From NCBI GenBank assembly GCA_963750895.1, contig CAVVSD010000006.1, forward strand, positions 682,001 to 746,000: a stretch of DNA of 64,000 nucleotides, given 5' to 3'. How positions within the stretch are numbered: position 1 is the stretch's first letter; each line of letters opens with the position of its first letter. This stretch comes from CAVVSD01 sp963750895. Its GTDB lineage: Bacteria; Actinomycetota; Thermoleophilia; Solirubrobacterales; Solirubrobacteraceae. This document shows, piece by piece, positions 27,844 through 39,100 of this stretch. Under the pieces are notes generated by a model that was not told the origin of the DNA, did not search any database, and saw only the letters and a list, made by a program, of their open reading frames with translations. A program made the translations under genes and the position numbers.

Positions 27844-27884
27844 TCGCTCACCGCAGTCCACGCGCCGGCGGTAGCATCTGGCGA

Positions 27885-29139
27885 ATGTCGATCGAGATTG
27901 TCGAGAATAGCGCGGACGGCGCGGCCCCCTTCGTTCGCTCACCCTGGGACGGTCGTGCCGACGAGGCGGAGCTGGAGCACTGGCGGGGCGTGGCCGGGCG
28001 GGGTCGCGGACCGATTCGCGCCGGGTGCGCTGGAGCGCGATCGCGCGAACGCGAAGCCGGCCGACGAGGTAGCCATGCTGCGCTCCAGCGGGCTGACGAA
28101 CCTCATCGTCCCCGAGGTCGCGGGCGGCGGTGGCGCGCACTGGGAGACGGCCTTCCACGTCGTGCGCGAGGTCGCGCGAGCGGACGCGTCTCTCGGCCAG
28201 ATCCTGGGCTACCACTACCTCAACCAGGCCTGCGTCACGTTCTACGGCACCGACGAGTCCGGCCAGCTGGAGTGGTACGCGCGCAGTGCTGCGAACAGCT
28301 GGCTGTGGAGCGACTCCTTCAACCCGGTCAGCCCCGACCTCGAGCTGACCTACGACGGCTCGGCGTACCGGCTCAACGGCTCCAAGCGGTTCGCGACGGG
28401 CGCGGCCGTGGCGGACGTCGTGATCGCCGGTGCCGAGCCGCAGGACGGCCCGTTCGCCGGCCAGCTCGTCGTCATCGCGCTGCCGCACGACCGCAGGGGC
28501 ATCAGCTACCTCGACGACTGGGACAACCTGGGGTACCGCGCGTCGGCCAGCGGCTCGGTCCGCTACGACGACGTCGTCGTCGAGACATCGGATGTCATCG
28601 GCGTCGACACGGGCGAGCCGTTCTCGTCGCTCGTGACCCCGGGCGTGCAGCTCCTCTTCGGCAACATCTACCTCGCCATCGCCCAGGCCGCGCTGGCGCA
28701 CGCCCGCGAGGTCACGCTCGCGCGGCCGAACGCGTGGTTCCTCGCTTCGGTGGACCGCTACGCCGACGATCCCGTCGTGCATCGCGTCGTCGGCGAGCTG
28801 GTCGCGCGCGTCGCGGCGGTCGAGGCCCTGGCGGACGCGCTCAACCGCCGCTACGGCGACGCTGTCGCGCTCGCGGGCGCTACCTCGGAGGACGACCGGG
28901 CGGAGATCGAGATCGCGATCGCCGCGTTGAAGGTCGTCGCCACCGAGGTCGCCCTGGAGGTCACCAGCCGCATCTTCGAGGTGACAGGGGCGAGCTCGAC
29001 AGCGAGCCGCCACGGCCTCGACGTGCATTGGCGCAACGTGCGCACGCACAGCCTGCACGACCCGGTCGACTACAAGCGCATCGAGGTCGGCGCCCACTAC
29101 CTCAACGGGACCGTCCAGCCGATCTCGCTCTACACCTGA
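27885..29139 (+). CDS. DszC/SfnB-like flavin monooxygenase (acyl-CoA dehydrogenase fold), frameshifted
   Basis: ATG 27885 starts MSIEIVENSADGAAPFVRSP; the frame shifts near 27995-28005 and continues as VADRFAPGALERDRANAKPA ... to 29139, about 417 residues. The fold is acyl-CoA dehydrogenase, but YHYLNQACVTFYGTDE and the C-terminal HWRNVRTHSLHDPVDYK with HYLNGTVQP are characteristic of the dibenzothiophene/dimethylsulfone monooxygenase branch, which uses reduced flavin and O2 rather than dehydrogenating acyl-CoA. It may oxidise a sulfur compound or other heteroatom substrate. Flavin reductase partner not seen. The 3' end overlaps the convergent methyltransferase by 10 nt. Confidence 0.85.
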
Positions 29140-29759
29140 GTCCGGCGCGCGAGCAGCGTGGCGTCCTCGACCTCCATCGTCCTGCCGTTGCGGGTCACCG
29201 TCCGGGGGCGCTGCTCGGCCACGAGGGGCTCGAAGTCGTCGCCCAGTGCCGGCAGCAGATCCTCCGCGAGCCACATCGCCCCGCGGTGGCCCTCGCTGAG
29301 GTGGGTGAACGCCTCGCCCGGCGCGTGGCCGACGACGAGGAGGTGGCCGCCGGGCGCGACGGCCTCGCACAGCCGCCTGGTCACGTCCACCATCCCGCTG
29401 TCCGGCGGATGCAGGAAGTGGGTCGTGACGAGATCGTAGGAGCGGCCGTCCGCCGCGAAGGTGCGGGCGTCGACCTGCCACCAGTCGACGCGGTCGGCGA
29501 CCCCCGCCTCCTCGGCGTGCCGGGCCGCGCGCTCCAGGCCGTTGGCGGAGAAGTCGGCGCCGGTCACCCGCCAGCCCTGCTGCGCCAGCCAGATGACGTC
29601 GCCGCCCTCGCCGCAGCCGACGTCGAGCGCGGTGCCCGGCGTCAGGCGCGACGCCTCAGCGGCGAGCTGCGCATTGGCGTTGCCGCTCCAGATCGACTCC
29701 GTGCCGGCGTAGCGCTCGTCCCAGGCCGGCGGCTCGAACGGTGGTGCGTTCCTCTGCAT
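29130..29759 (-). CDS. Class I SAM-dependent methyltransferase
   Basis: 209 residues. The N-terminus AWDERYAGTESIWSGNANAQ is the typical lid of the tellurite-resistance/thiopurine-like small methyltransferase group; motif I is ALDVGCGEGGDVIWLAQQG, then VTGADFSANGLERA (acidic adenosine binder), and the YDLVTTHFLHPP and VAPGGHLLVVGHA post motifs. Substrate unknown. The start region is overlapped by the dubious end of the metallo-hydrolase reading frame. Confidence 0.92.
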   Translation of the reverse strand: MQRNAPPFEPPAWDERYAGTESIWSGNANAQLAAEASRLTPGTALDVGCGEGGDVIWLAQQGWRVTGADFSANGLERAARHAEEAGVADRVDWWQVDARTFAADGRSYDLVTTHFLHPPDSGMVDVTRRLCEAVAPGGHLLVVGHAPGEAFTHLSEGHRGAMWLAEDLLPALGDDFEPLVAEQRPRTVTRNGRTMEVEDATLLARRTQV

Positions 29760-30439
29760 GGCTCCATTGTGGGCCGTCGAGCCGGGATTGACAAAGTCTG
29801 TTGCCGATCAGGCAAAGACGCGATCCTCAGACGGTGGCGGGGTCGCCATGGCTCGTGCTCGTGCGCGAGCCAGACCAGCTCGGGGTCGAGCGCAAGCACC
29901 CGCAGCTGGCCTTCGGTGTGCGGCTCGTCGAGCTCGCCGAACCAGACCGCCACGTCGCCGCCGACGACGACCGGACGCCCGCCGGTCTCGACGACGACCA
30001 CCTGCATGCCGCGTGTGTGGCCCGGTGCCGGGACGAGTCGGAGCCCGGGAAGCAGCTCGAGCTCGCCGTCGACCGGCACGTACCGCACGCCGGGCGCCTC
30101 GACCCACTCGCGGATGGTGTAGTCGTCCTCGCTGCGCGCGTCGTCGAGCTCCCGACGCTGGACGTAGATCGGCTTGCCGGCGAAGAGGTGGTTGCCGCCG
30201 CAGTGGTCGAAGTGCAGGTGTGTGTTGACGACGATGTCGATGCCGGCGAGATCGAAGTCCTGCTCGCTCAGTGGCTGGAGGCGGGGATCCATGTCGGCCA
30301 CCGCCGGGTGCAGCTCCGTCATGCCGGTGTCGACCAGCACGCGCGCATCGGGATGGTCGATGACGTGCACGTAGACCGGCATCCGCTCGTCCTCGACGAG
30401 CAGGTCGGCGACGAAGACTGGCGTGATGGTGGGTGACAT
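29642..30439 (-). CDS. MBL-fold metallo-hydrolase, lactonase-like
   Basis: Start ATG 30439. Residues 1-210 are a standard metallo-beta-lactamase fold: HVIDHPDARVLVDTGM, zinc motif H-x-H-x-D-H (NTHLHFDHCGGN), PAPGHTRGMQVV, VVVGGDVAVWF and the final LAHEHEPWRPR. This matches AttM/AiiA-like N-acyl-homoserine lactonases and relatives in layout. The open frame continues to 29642 into the methyltransferase gene, but the last 55 residues (arginine/serine-rich) look like antisense noise; the true end is probably near 29800, hidden by a frame error. Confidence 0.85.
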   Translation of the reverse strand: MSPTITPVFVADLLVEDERMPVYVHVIDHPDARVLVDTGMTELHPAVADMDPRLQPLSEQDFDLAGIDIVVNTHLHFDHCGGNHLFAGKPIYVQRRELDDARSEDDYTIREWVEAPGVRYVPVDGELELLPGLRLVPAPGHTRGMQVVVVETGGRPVVVGGDVAVWFGELDEPHTEGQLRVLALDPELVWLAHEHEPWRPRHRLRIASLPDRQQTLSIPARRPTMEPCRGTHHRSSRRPGTSATPARSRSGAATPMRSSPLRRRA

Positions 30440-30444
30440 GTGGG

Positions 30445-31497
30445 TCACGGCGGCGGGCCGACCGGCGCCAGGACGACCTCGTCGGTCTCGTCGTCGATTC
30501 CGGGCACCGAGAGCGATGGTTTGTCGATGAACCAGTCGAAGACGGTGAGGACGCTCGCGGCGACGACCAGATAGGCGAGCAGGACGGTGAGTGGCTGGCC
30601 GATGCCGTGTCCGTCGAAGTAGACGGTGTTTCGCAGGAGCAGATAGGCGTTGCGGGGCGGTAGGAACGGGCCGAGATCCTTCCAGAACGCGGGTAGGTAG
30701 GGGACCCCGTTGGCTCCTCCCGATGAGGGGTTGCCGAACTGGATGACCACGATCACGGTGAGGAAGATCCCGACAGGACCCACGACTCGTCGCAGCACCG
30801 CGGCGAGCAGGGAGACACTCAGGATGATGAGCGCCAGGATCGGCCAGACGATCCAGAACGAGGCGGAGGGCAGTCCCTCGAGCCAGTAGGTGACGATGAG
30901 GTCGACGACCAGCCGGTCGCCACGGCGGAGCCGAGGAGCCAGACTCCGCGCCAACGGCCCGATGACGGCACCGAGTGCCTTGGTCAGCAGCGCCGCCGCC
31001 ATGTACCCGCCCACGAGGAGGGGAACGAGGAGCGAGTGAGCAGACGAGCGCGAAGGGGTCCTTGGGAGCGAGCGGCGTTGGCGCGTAGGGCTTCACAGTG
31101 ATTGTCTCGCCGTTCTTCTTGGCGGCTTCCTCGAAGTTCGCCGCGATGTCGAGGGCCGAAAGGTCGCTGATGGAGTGACCACGGTGAGCTGGCTGGCGGA
31201 CCCGGGGGAGGCCCGTGATGAGTGCTCCGTAGATCTTGCCCTTGTTCATCGCCTCGGTTGCCGCCGCCTGAGTCGGGTAGTGGGTGACGTCGAGTGAGAC
31301 GAGGGGACCCTGCGCTCGTGCGGCAACGGTGACGATCCGACGACCCCGAAGGGCATGTCGGTCGCGATGGGCTCGTGACCCGAGCTGATGTAGTTGAACC
31401 CGAAGAGCGTGGTGAGCAGGACCGCGAGCCCGATCGGGGCGATGAGGTTCTTCGGGACGAGGCGACGCTGCGCGTCGAGGAACCGCTTCGGCGCCAC
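30445..31497 (-). CDS. YhgE/DUF3533-like membrane protein, copy 2, broken by frameshifts
   Basis: Likely start GTG 31497. Pieces in three frames: VPKNLIAPIGLAVLLTTLFG then FNYISSGHEP (first helix), a periplasmic-type domain VSLDVTHYPTQAAATEAMNK / GKIYGALITGL / ALDIAANFEEAAKKNGETIT, and five or six helices (PSASFWIVWPILALIILSVS, GPVGIFLTVIVVIQFG, LTVLLAYLVVAASVLTVF). This N-helix, soluble domain, multi-helix architecture is that of YhgE/Pip/ABC-2-permease-like proteins. Breaks near 31330 and 31045. Function unknown; phage receptor or ESX-like export roles are known only for distant members. Confidence 0.6.
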
Positions 31498-32502
31498 CAG
31501 CGGCCCAGGCCGGGCAGTCGCCGTCGCGCGGCGAGCAGGATGACGCCGGCGCCGACCAGGGCATCGGCGCTGAGGACCGCGATGGGCGTCACGATGTTGT
31601 GGGCGGCGATGTAGTGCACATTGCGGAAGAGGTCGACGGCGTGGCGCGGCGGGAACAACGCGCCGATGGTCTGCCAGTAGCCCGGCAGGAGCGGACACCG
31701 ACGCCGCCGGCCCCGGCCCCCCCGATGACGATGAAGAACGGCCCATCAGCAGCGTGCCCATCCCTCGTCCGAAGTTTGGATCGCGTGCCCGCCAACGCGA
31801 CCGCGGCGGTGACGAGGGCGAAGCACGGCAAGAGCGGCCATACGTCGCTGACGGCGACCGCTCCGGTCACCGCGGCGACGGCCCCTGTGATCAGAGCGAC
31901 TGCCACCGAGAACCCCAGGATGATCGCGTCCGTCCCTGAACGGCAGCGCGCCGGGTGAACGCGAAGAGCACCGCGGCGATCAGATAGCCGCCGAGCAGCG
32001 TGGGCAGCAGGAGCAAGCCGACAACCGCGCCGGTGCGGTCCGACGTGGGGAGCGGAGCGATCGTCTTCGTCGTGATCGAGCGCTTGGCCTTCTTCGCCGC
32101 ATCGGTGAAGGCACCGCGCACATAGATCTCACCGAAGAAGCTCTGAGCCGGAACGGTGACCAGCGTGTCGGAAGACCTCCCGGGTATGAACCCGCCGTAC
32201 AGGTCGCCCCGTTCAGCGGCCTCTGATAGGTCGGCTTCGCTGGCATAGCAAAGGAGATCGATCGAGGCGTTCTTCTTGGAGGCCTCGGCTTGAACGCCTT
32301 CACCAACGGGGACGACCAGTCACCCGAACGGCATGTCGTCGGCTTCAGAAGCTGAATCGCACTTATCAGACACAGGGCGAAGAGAGGTTCCTACGAGAAC
32401 GAGCGCGAGCACGGCGAGGGCCTTCTTGACCACGACGATCCCCAATTCCGGTGTGATCGATCTTGTGGGAGGCATCCGGCCCTGCCGTCCGGATTGCTTC
32501 AT
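31480..32502 (-). CDS. YhgE/DUF3533-like membrane protein, copy 1, broken by many frameshifts
   Basis: Start ATG 32502 or 32475. The same architecture as the downstream copy can be pieced together: helix VVKKALAVLALVLVGTSLRP, soluble part with GDLYGGFIPGRSSDTLVTVP, RGAFTDAAKKAKRSITTKTI, then helices LLLLPTLLGGYLIAAVLFAF, AVALITGAVAAVTGAVAVSD and the tail ALFPPRHAVDLFRNVHYIAA with IAVLSADALVGAGVILLA. Breaks lie near 32330, 32140, 31940 and 31700. The tail motif FPPR-AV-L-RN--YF/YIA.H recurs in copy 2 (FLPPRNAYLLLRNTVYFDGH), supporting tandem duplication. Confidence 0.55.
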
Positions 32503-32757
32503 CAGCGAGCCTCTGTCGACGCGGCCGAGTATCGCCCACGGCGGGCGGGAAGCCGCGTCTAGGCCGGGACCAGGGTGAGCGGAAGCGCGGCTTCCAACCA
32601 GCGCGGCTCATCGAGCACGATGCGTAGGGGCCTAACCAATGCTCCGTTTGCAGGACCGATTTGGCGTTCCTGGGCTCCTGTCGGTGCGTGTTGACGCGCC
32701 CGTCCACGGCGTGCGAGGGTCGGCCCCACCTGGGGACCGGGACGAAGCCGATGAGTC

Positions 32758-35700
32758 GTGCCTGACGTCGGCGACGACGACGCACGCGCGCTGCTCGAGG
32801 AGCTCTGGGCGACCCCCGTCGGCCGCCGCTGGATCCTGAAGGCCGGGCTCGGCTCGGCCGTCGCGCTGGGCTCGGGTCGCAGCTCGCGCCCGCCGCGCAG
32901 GCCAAGGCCGAGCCGAAGGGCAAGGCGCCCGAGCACGTCCACGTGCACTTCCGCCTCGGCCACGCCCGCGGCGTGACGCACCTGACGCTGCACGGCCACG
33001 GGCAGCGGCTCCCGCTCGCGCGCCACACGCAGGCGTCGCGCCGCGCGCTGGCCCGCGAAGGCGGGCTCTGGGCCAAGGCGGACCTGGGCGCGCTCACACA
33101 CCACGTGCGCGACATCGAACTGCCGGGCGACCGGGCGATGGTCCTGACCGTCCGCGGCCGCCACCGCGGCAAGGAGGTCGTCGTCGCGCAGCACACGCAC
33201 GTTCCCAAGGCGACGATGCTGGGGCTGGCCCGGACGTCCCGCCGGCTGCACGGCTCGTACCGGCCGCTCGTCTCCAGCGCGCGGCTGCGCCCCCTCGGCC
33301 TCAAGCCCCGGGACATCACCTCCGCACAGCACGTCGCCCAGCTCGCAACGGTCTCCGACGGGACGTCGACCGCGGCCACCGTGGTCTCGGTCCACCCGCA
33401 CGTCGCGACGGTCGACCCGACGGCGAGCGGGATCACGCAGTCGCTGCTGGCGCGGGTCCGGCCCGTGGTCGACCTCGGCGACCAGATCACCGCGATGGGC
33501 AACGACCACGTGCCGTACCAGACCAACGTCCCCGTCATGCAGGACGGCGAGCAGGTGCAGATCGTGGTCGGCCCGGACCCGTCGACGGACAGCCGCCCCC
33601 TCGCGGTCTACACCTTCTCCGACGACCCCACGTTCCAGCAGCTCCTGACGTCCGCGGTCACCGCGGCGATCACCGTCACGCGCGACACCGCGTCGCTGGG
33701 GGCCGTGCTCGACGAGCCGCTCGAGAAGACCCCGAGCGCAGCGACCGCGACGTGGAAGCAGCCCCAAGGCGTGCTCCCCCAGTCCACGCCGTACACCGGC
33801 GAGCCCCAGGGCGGCGGCATCGACATCCGGGTCAAGAACCCCGGCATGAACTACGGGACCCAGATCGTTCCCGCGGGCACGTACTCAACGGCCAGGTCCC
33901 GCTGGAGATCTACAACAACTGGGTCCGCTGGATGTGGATCTACGTCCAGTACCTGGGATCGGACAACGAGAACCTGTCGGTGAGCACGAACCCGACGTGG
34001 CCCGACACCGCGAACTGCAAGTCCGTCGGGCTGCTCTCGGAGGTCAGCACGATCCTCGGGATCCCGCTCTGGAACACGAACTACACCCAGGTCACGCTCG
34101 ACTACCCCGAGGGTGCCCACACCGCGCGCATCCTGCTCTGCGGCCTCGGCCACGACCCGCAGGGCGCCGGCTGGCGCCAGTGGTGGCCGGCCGACGCCTA
34201 CAAGTCGTCCCAGATCGCCCCCGCGGAGTGCACGTGCCCCGCGCTCATCACGGGGATCGTCACGATCGGCGTGACGGCGTTCTGCCTCGCACCGGACATC
34301 GACGGCGCCCTGATCGAGGACGAGATCGAGCCCGCGACCGAGACGCTCATGGAGCAGTTCGGGTCGGCGATCGTCGACACCACCATGTACCTCGGGATCC
34401 CGGTCGCGGAGGCGGTCGCGATCGAGGTCGCGAGCGGCACGGCCGACCGGCAGGCCAACGGGCTCAACATCTTCACCCTCCTGCTCCCGCTGGCCACGGC
34501 GATCCCGCAGATCCTGTTCAGCGAGAAGACCGCGAAGGCCTGGTCGTCGGTCGGGGCGTGCTTCTTCGGGCAGGCGGGCGCCGACAAGGTCATGGACGCG
34601 ATCCCGATCATCGGCGAGATCCTCGAGCTCCTGGACATCCTGGGCGACATCGCGACGCTGGCCGAGATCAGCGCCGAGTCCGCGGTCGCGCCGTGGGTCA
34701 TCGAGAACGAGGTGTGGCTCACCTACCCGGCGACGATCACCATGTCCTACGACGCGGCCGAGGCCTCCTCGTTGCCAGCGACCGCGGCGAACTGGCGGCT
34801 GCAGGCGAAGGTCGACGGCGCCGCCGTCCTCGCGCCGGTCACCGGCACGGTCAACGAAGGGGGCGGGTCCGCACGGCTCCGCTCCCCGTGGCCGTGACCG
34901 CGCCGTTCGGGGGCAGACGATCAAGTGGTCCTTCGTCGTGTTGGACGGCTCGGGCAACCAGGTCGGCACCGGGGTCTCCGCGCAGTTGGCCAACAACGAC
35001 CCGAACAACGTGCCCTCCACCGTGGCTTTCCAGATCAAAGAGATCGCCGGCCCATCACCGCGACGACGGTGTTCACCCGCACCGACACCACCACCTTCGA
35101 CCCGGCGACGGCGGCTGGTACACGTGGTCTGACGCCGTCGTCGACACCGGCACCGTCGCCGCCAGCGACATCCAAGAAGTGACCGGGGTGACGATCTCGA
35201 CGGGCTCGGCGTGGCCGGCATCGTGTGGAAGCAGAACGACCAGTACTGGCTGCGCGGGGTCCCGGTCGTCGAGAACGCCACCACCATCACCCTCGGCGGC
35301 GCGACCCGGCCAGGGGTACGCCCGCCGCCCCTTCTTGCTGTTCGACGCCTTCGTCGCCGACGCCGATCGGGCAACCACGTGCTGCTGGAACCCGACGACA
35401 CCGGCCGACGGCTACCACATCCGCGCCCTCACCATCGACCCCACCACCGGCGCGTTGGCTGGGACCCGACCGACTCGCTGGGCCGTTCACCCTGCCCGTC
35501 GACGCCGCCGCCCTGCACTCCTCGGGACGGGTCGTCGCCGTGCACACCGACAGCGGCCGCCTCGCCCACGTGCTGCCCGCCAACACCCCCCAACCCCCGC
35601 TGGCCGCCTACAGCGCCGGACCCGGCACCGAGATCGGACTGCTCTCCTCACCCACCGCCGTCGCCGTCACCAACCCCGGCATCGTCATCGTCTTGGAGGC

Positions 35701-36116
35701 CGGCGCCTCCCAGCTGGCCGCCTTCGACCTCGACGGCAACCCGGTCCGCTACTTCGGCACCACCACCCCCGCCGACTTCACCCTGCCGCTGCCCACTCGG
35801 CCACCTACCTCGACGTCGCCGTCGACGGCGCCAACCAGATCTACCTGCTCTCCTACACCGGCGACGGCAGCCAAGCCGCCGACTACCACATCGACGTCTA
35901 CAACCCCACCGGCGCCCCCGTCGCCACCCACAGCCCCGGCACCAACATCCCCCACCTCGCCGTCGACTACTGGCGCAGCATCTACGCCGCCAACTACACC
36001 GCCCTCCTCAACACCACCACCAACCAACCCCACATCGACCCCACCCTCGGCGTCCCCGAACCCTCCCTCAGCCGCTTCGACCCCGTCAACCCCACGGACA
36101 CCCGAGCCGCCAGTGA
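32758..36116 (+). CDS. Giant Tat-exported protein, unknown, with several frameshifts
   Basis: GTG 32758. The N-terminus has a twin-arginine signal (GRRWILKAGLGSAVALG). After a break near 32880 the protein continues: a His/Arg-rich domain (VTHLTLHGHGQRLPLARHTQ), a segment with VGPDPSTDSRPLAVYTFSDD, a second domain after a break near 33890 (WVRWMWIYVQYLGSDNENLS, cysteine-bearing CTCPALITG, a long hydrophobic LLLPLATAIPQILF region), and after further breaks near 34870, 35055, 35115, 35200, 35310, 35460 and 35800 a strand-rich C-terminal part with YLDVAVDGANQIYLLSYTGD, propeller-like. About 1,120 residues. The intended stop is TGA 36114-36116, overlapping the next start (GTGA). No family recognised. 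Confidence 0.6.
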
Positions 36117-39100
36117 GCGCCGCCCGCCGCACCCTGCTGGTGACGATCGCCCTCGGGCTGCTGTCGGCGGTCCTGGTGACGAGCGCCCAGGCGGCGCCGC
36201 GCTACGTCTTCTGGGACAACGCCGGGCCCCGCACCCTCGGACGGGCGCAGGAGACGGCACGGACGTGAACCAGCGCTTTCTCACGGACCTGACGTACAAC
36301 GGCGGCACGGCCTCGGTGGCCGACGCGACCTACGTCTACTACGGCCGCGGCGCGACGCTCATGCGCGCACGGGTCGACGGCACGGGCACCCCGCAACCGC
36401 TCGTGCAGCTGACGAGCGCTGCGACTCGCTGGCGATCGACAGCGGCCACATCTACATCGGGAGCTTCTCCCGCGTCAGCCGGGTCGACATCAGCGGGGCG
36501 AACCTCGTCCCGAACTTCATCACGAACACGGGCGCGCCGAGCGGCAACTACTTCGAGGCGCTGGCCGTCGACCAGCAGCACGTCTACTGGGCCGCGCCGG
36601 GCGGCATCGGGCGGGCGAACATCGACGGCACGGGCGCCGTCTGGGGGTGGATGCCGACCGGGCTGACCGCCGGTGTCGCGGTGGACTCGGAGCACGTCTA
36701 CTGGCCCGACAACGCGAACGGGAGCATCGGGCGAGCCGACATCGACGGCTCGAACCCCGATCCGAGCTGGATCCCCAACGTCTTCGACCCGTCCGACGGT
36801 GCCTACGACAACCTGCGCGGGCTGTACGTCGACTACGGGCACGTCTGGTGGGCCCACGACTACCACTGCGACTACGTCCCGCAACCGCCCGGGCCGTGCG
36901 GCGGAGGGTCGATCGGGCGGGCGAACATCGACGGCTCCGGCGCGGACGACATGTTCATCCCCTCCGAGGCGCTCGCCGGGCCCGGCTGCGGCACCGACCC
37001 GGAGACGCGGTGCGGGCCGACCGCCGTCGCGCTCACCCCGCAGACGGAGGCGGTGTGCCTGAACGTCGCGACGGCGCCTCCCGCGCCGACCGGAGGCGCG
37101 GTCTTCCACCGCGCCGGGGCCACGGGCCGAACACCGTGGTGCTCCCGCCGGGGACGAGCTGGACGGGCGACGCGTCCTGCGGCGGCACCGGCTCGGCGCA
37201 GGTCATGGCGTCGCCGACGTCGATCGCGGTCTCGCCCGGGACCGCGGTGTCGCTGACCGACGGCACCCGCACGTCAGCCTGGGGCGGCCAGACCACCCCG
37301 GCCGGCGGCCCCGCGCCGGTCCTGTTCCCCGGCGATCCAGGCTTCGTGCCGACGAGCGCGACCCTCACGACGCCGCAGGCGCTCCTGCAGCAAACTCCTG
37401 CGGGTGCGCCGGCTGCGCGTTCCCCGCCGACACGACGTTCGCGCCGCCCGCCGCGGTCGCGGACACCGCCTACACGCACAGCCTGAGCGGTGCGCAGATG
37501 GACGGCGCGACGCTCCAGGGCGACTTCAGCGGCTGGGACCTCAGCGACGCGCAGCTCCCGGGCGCGACGATGAACGGCAACCTGAGCGGCGCCGACCTCA
37601 GCGGCGCACACCTCGGCGGGGCGACGCTGAACCGCACGAACGTGAGCGGGACCGTCTTCTCAGGCGCCGACCTCCGCGCGGCCCAGCTCACGTCGCTCGT
37701 GACGGACGTGCCGCCGGTCCTGAACGACGTGCGGTTCGGCTCCCTGTCGGGGTTCGCGGGCTCGACCTGCACGACGTTCACGGACACCGATCTGCTCGGC
37801 GCAGGACTGACCGTGGTGCCGGCGGACATCGACGCGGCGGGCTGCGAGGCGAACGTGTTCCCCGGCTCGACCGTGCCGATGACGACCCTCGCGGACTTCG
37901 CGGTCACGGCCGACGCACCGGCCTTCCCCCTCGGCGGCGCGAACTACGTCGTCACGCCGGGTAGCGCCGACGCCCTGAAGGGCGCGAACCTCGAAGGCCT
38001 CCAGTTCTCCGGGTCGCGCTTCTCCGGGTTCCCGGCCGACCTCTCGGGCGCGAACCTCAACTACGCGAACCTGCGGGGTCGACCTTCGACCTGGCCGACC
38101 TCAGCAACGCCACCTTCAGGTTCAACCTCACCGCGAACGACGCCTCGTTCGTGCAGGCGAACCTCACGGGCGCGCAGTTCAACTCGGCCTCGACCGTGCT
38201 GCAGGACGCCGACTTCATCGGGGCGACGATCAGCGGTGCGACCTTCCAGGGAGCGGACCTCACGAACGCGTCGTTCGTCGACGTGCTCGCCAACGGGACG
38301 AGCTTCGACTCGGCGATCGCCAGGGGCACGAGCTTCAACGGCGCGCACATCTACAGCGAGGCGACCGCGTTCTCGGGCGTGCGCAACCTGCAGGGAGCGA
38401 GCTTCGTCGGCGCGGTGCTCGCCGGGAACACCGACGGCAGCGGCGCCGGCCTCAGCTTCACGGGCGCGGACCTCACGGGCGCGAACTTCAGCCTCGCGCA
38501 GTGCATCTTCTGCGACTTCACGTCGGCGACCATGGATGACGTCAACGCGATCGGCGCCTACCTCCCGGGCGCGCAGTTCGGCGGCGGGTCGTTCACGAAC
38601 GCGCAGTTCGCCCGGGCCTGGCTGTTCTGCGGCGACCCGCTCGAGGCGCTGTGCGAGGCCGACGTCAACCCCGGCCAGTTCGACTGGCCGCTCGCGCTCG
38701 GCACGGCGGAGGACTACGGGCTAGTCGCCTACTCCCCGACGACGTGTCCCCCGCGGCGTGGACCGCCGTGGCGAACTGCCCCGACAACCGTCGCCCCGAC
38801 CCGGTGACCGGCTGCGCGGGCTTCATGACGCCCGACTCGACGCTCACGCTCCCACCAGCTGCTCGGCGGCGGCGCTGGGCGCGTGCCCGACGAACACGAC
38901 CACCCTGTTCGACGCGGGGAGCGCCGCCGCCGGTCCGCTCGCCCTCGCGCCCGCGTCACCCGCCACGTGGTCGAGCGCGGTGGCGACGGACGGGACCTAC
39001 GCCGCGTTCGCGAACGGGACGATCGGGCTCGTGGACCCGAACGCCGGGCCCACGCCGTCGACGATCGCCGGGTCTGGCAGAAGCGCGCTGCACGACCCCG

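Noticed and set aside
29642..29800. C-terminal extension of the MBL-fold hydrolase into the methyltransferase gene
   Set aside because: The segment is Arg/Ser/Pro-rich and antisense-like; family members end shortly after the LAHEHEPW element.
37490..38620. Short-period repeats considered as a DNA repeat array or CRISPR
   Set aside because: The periodicity is 15 nt and varies in sequence; it encodes pentapeptide A(D/N)LxG units and lacks identical repeats with unique spacers.
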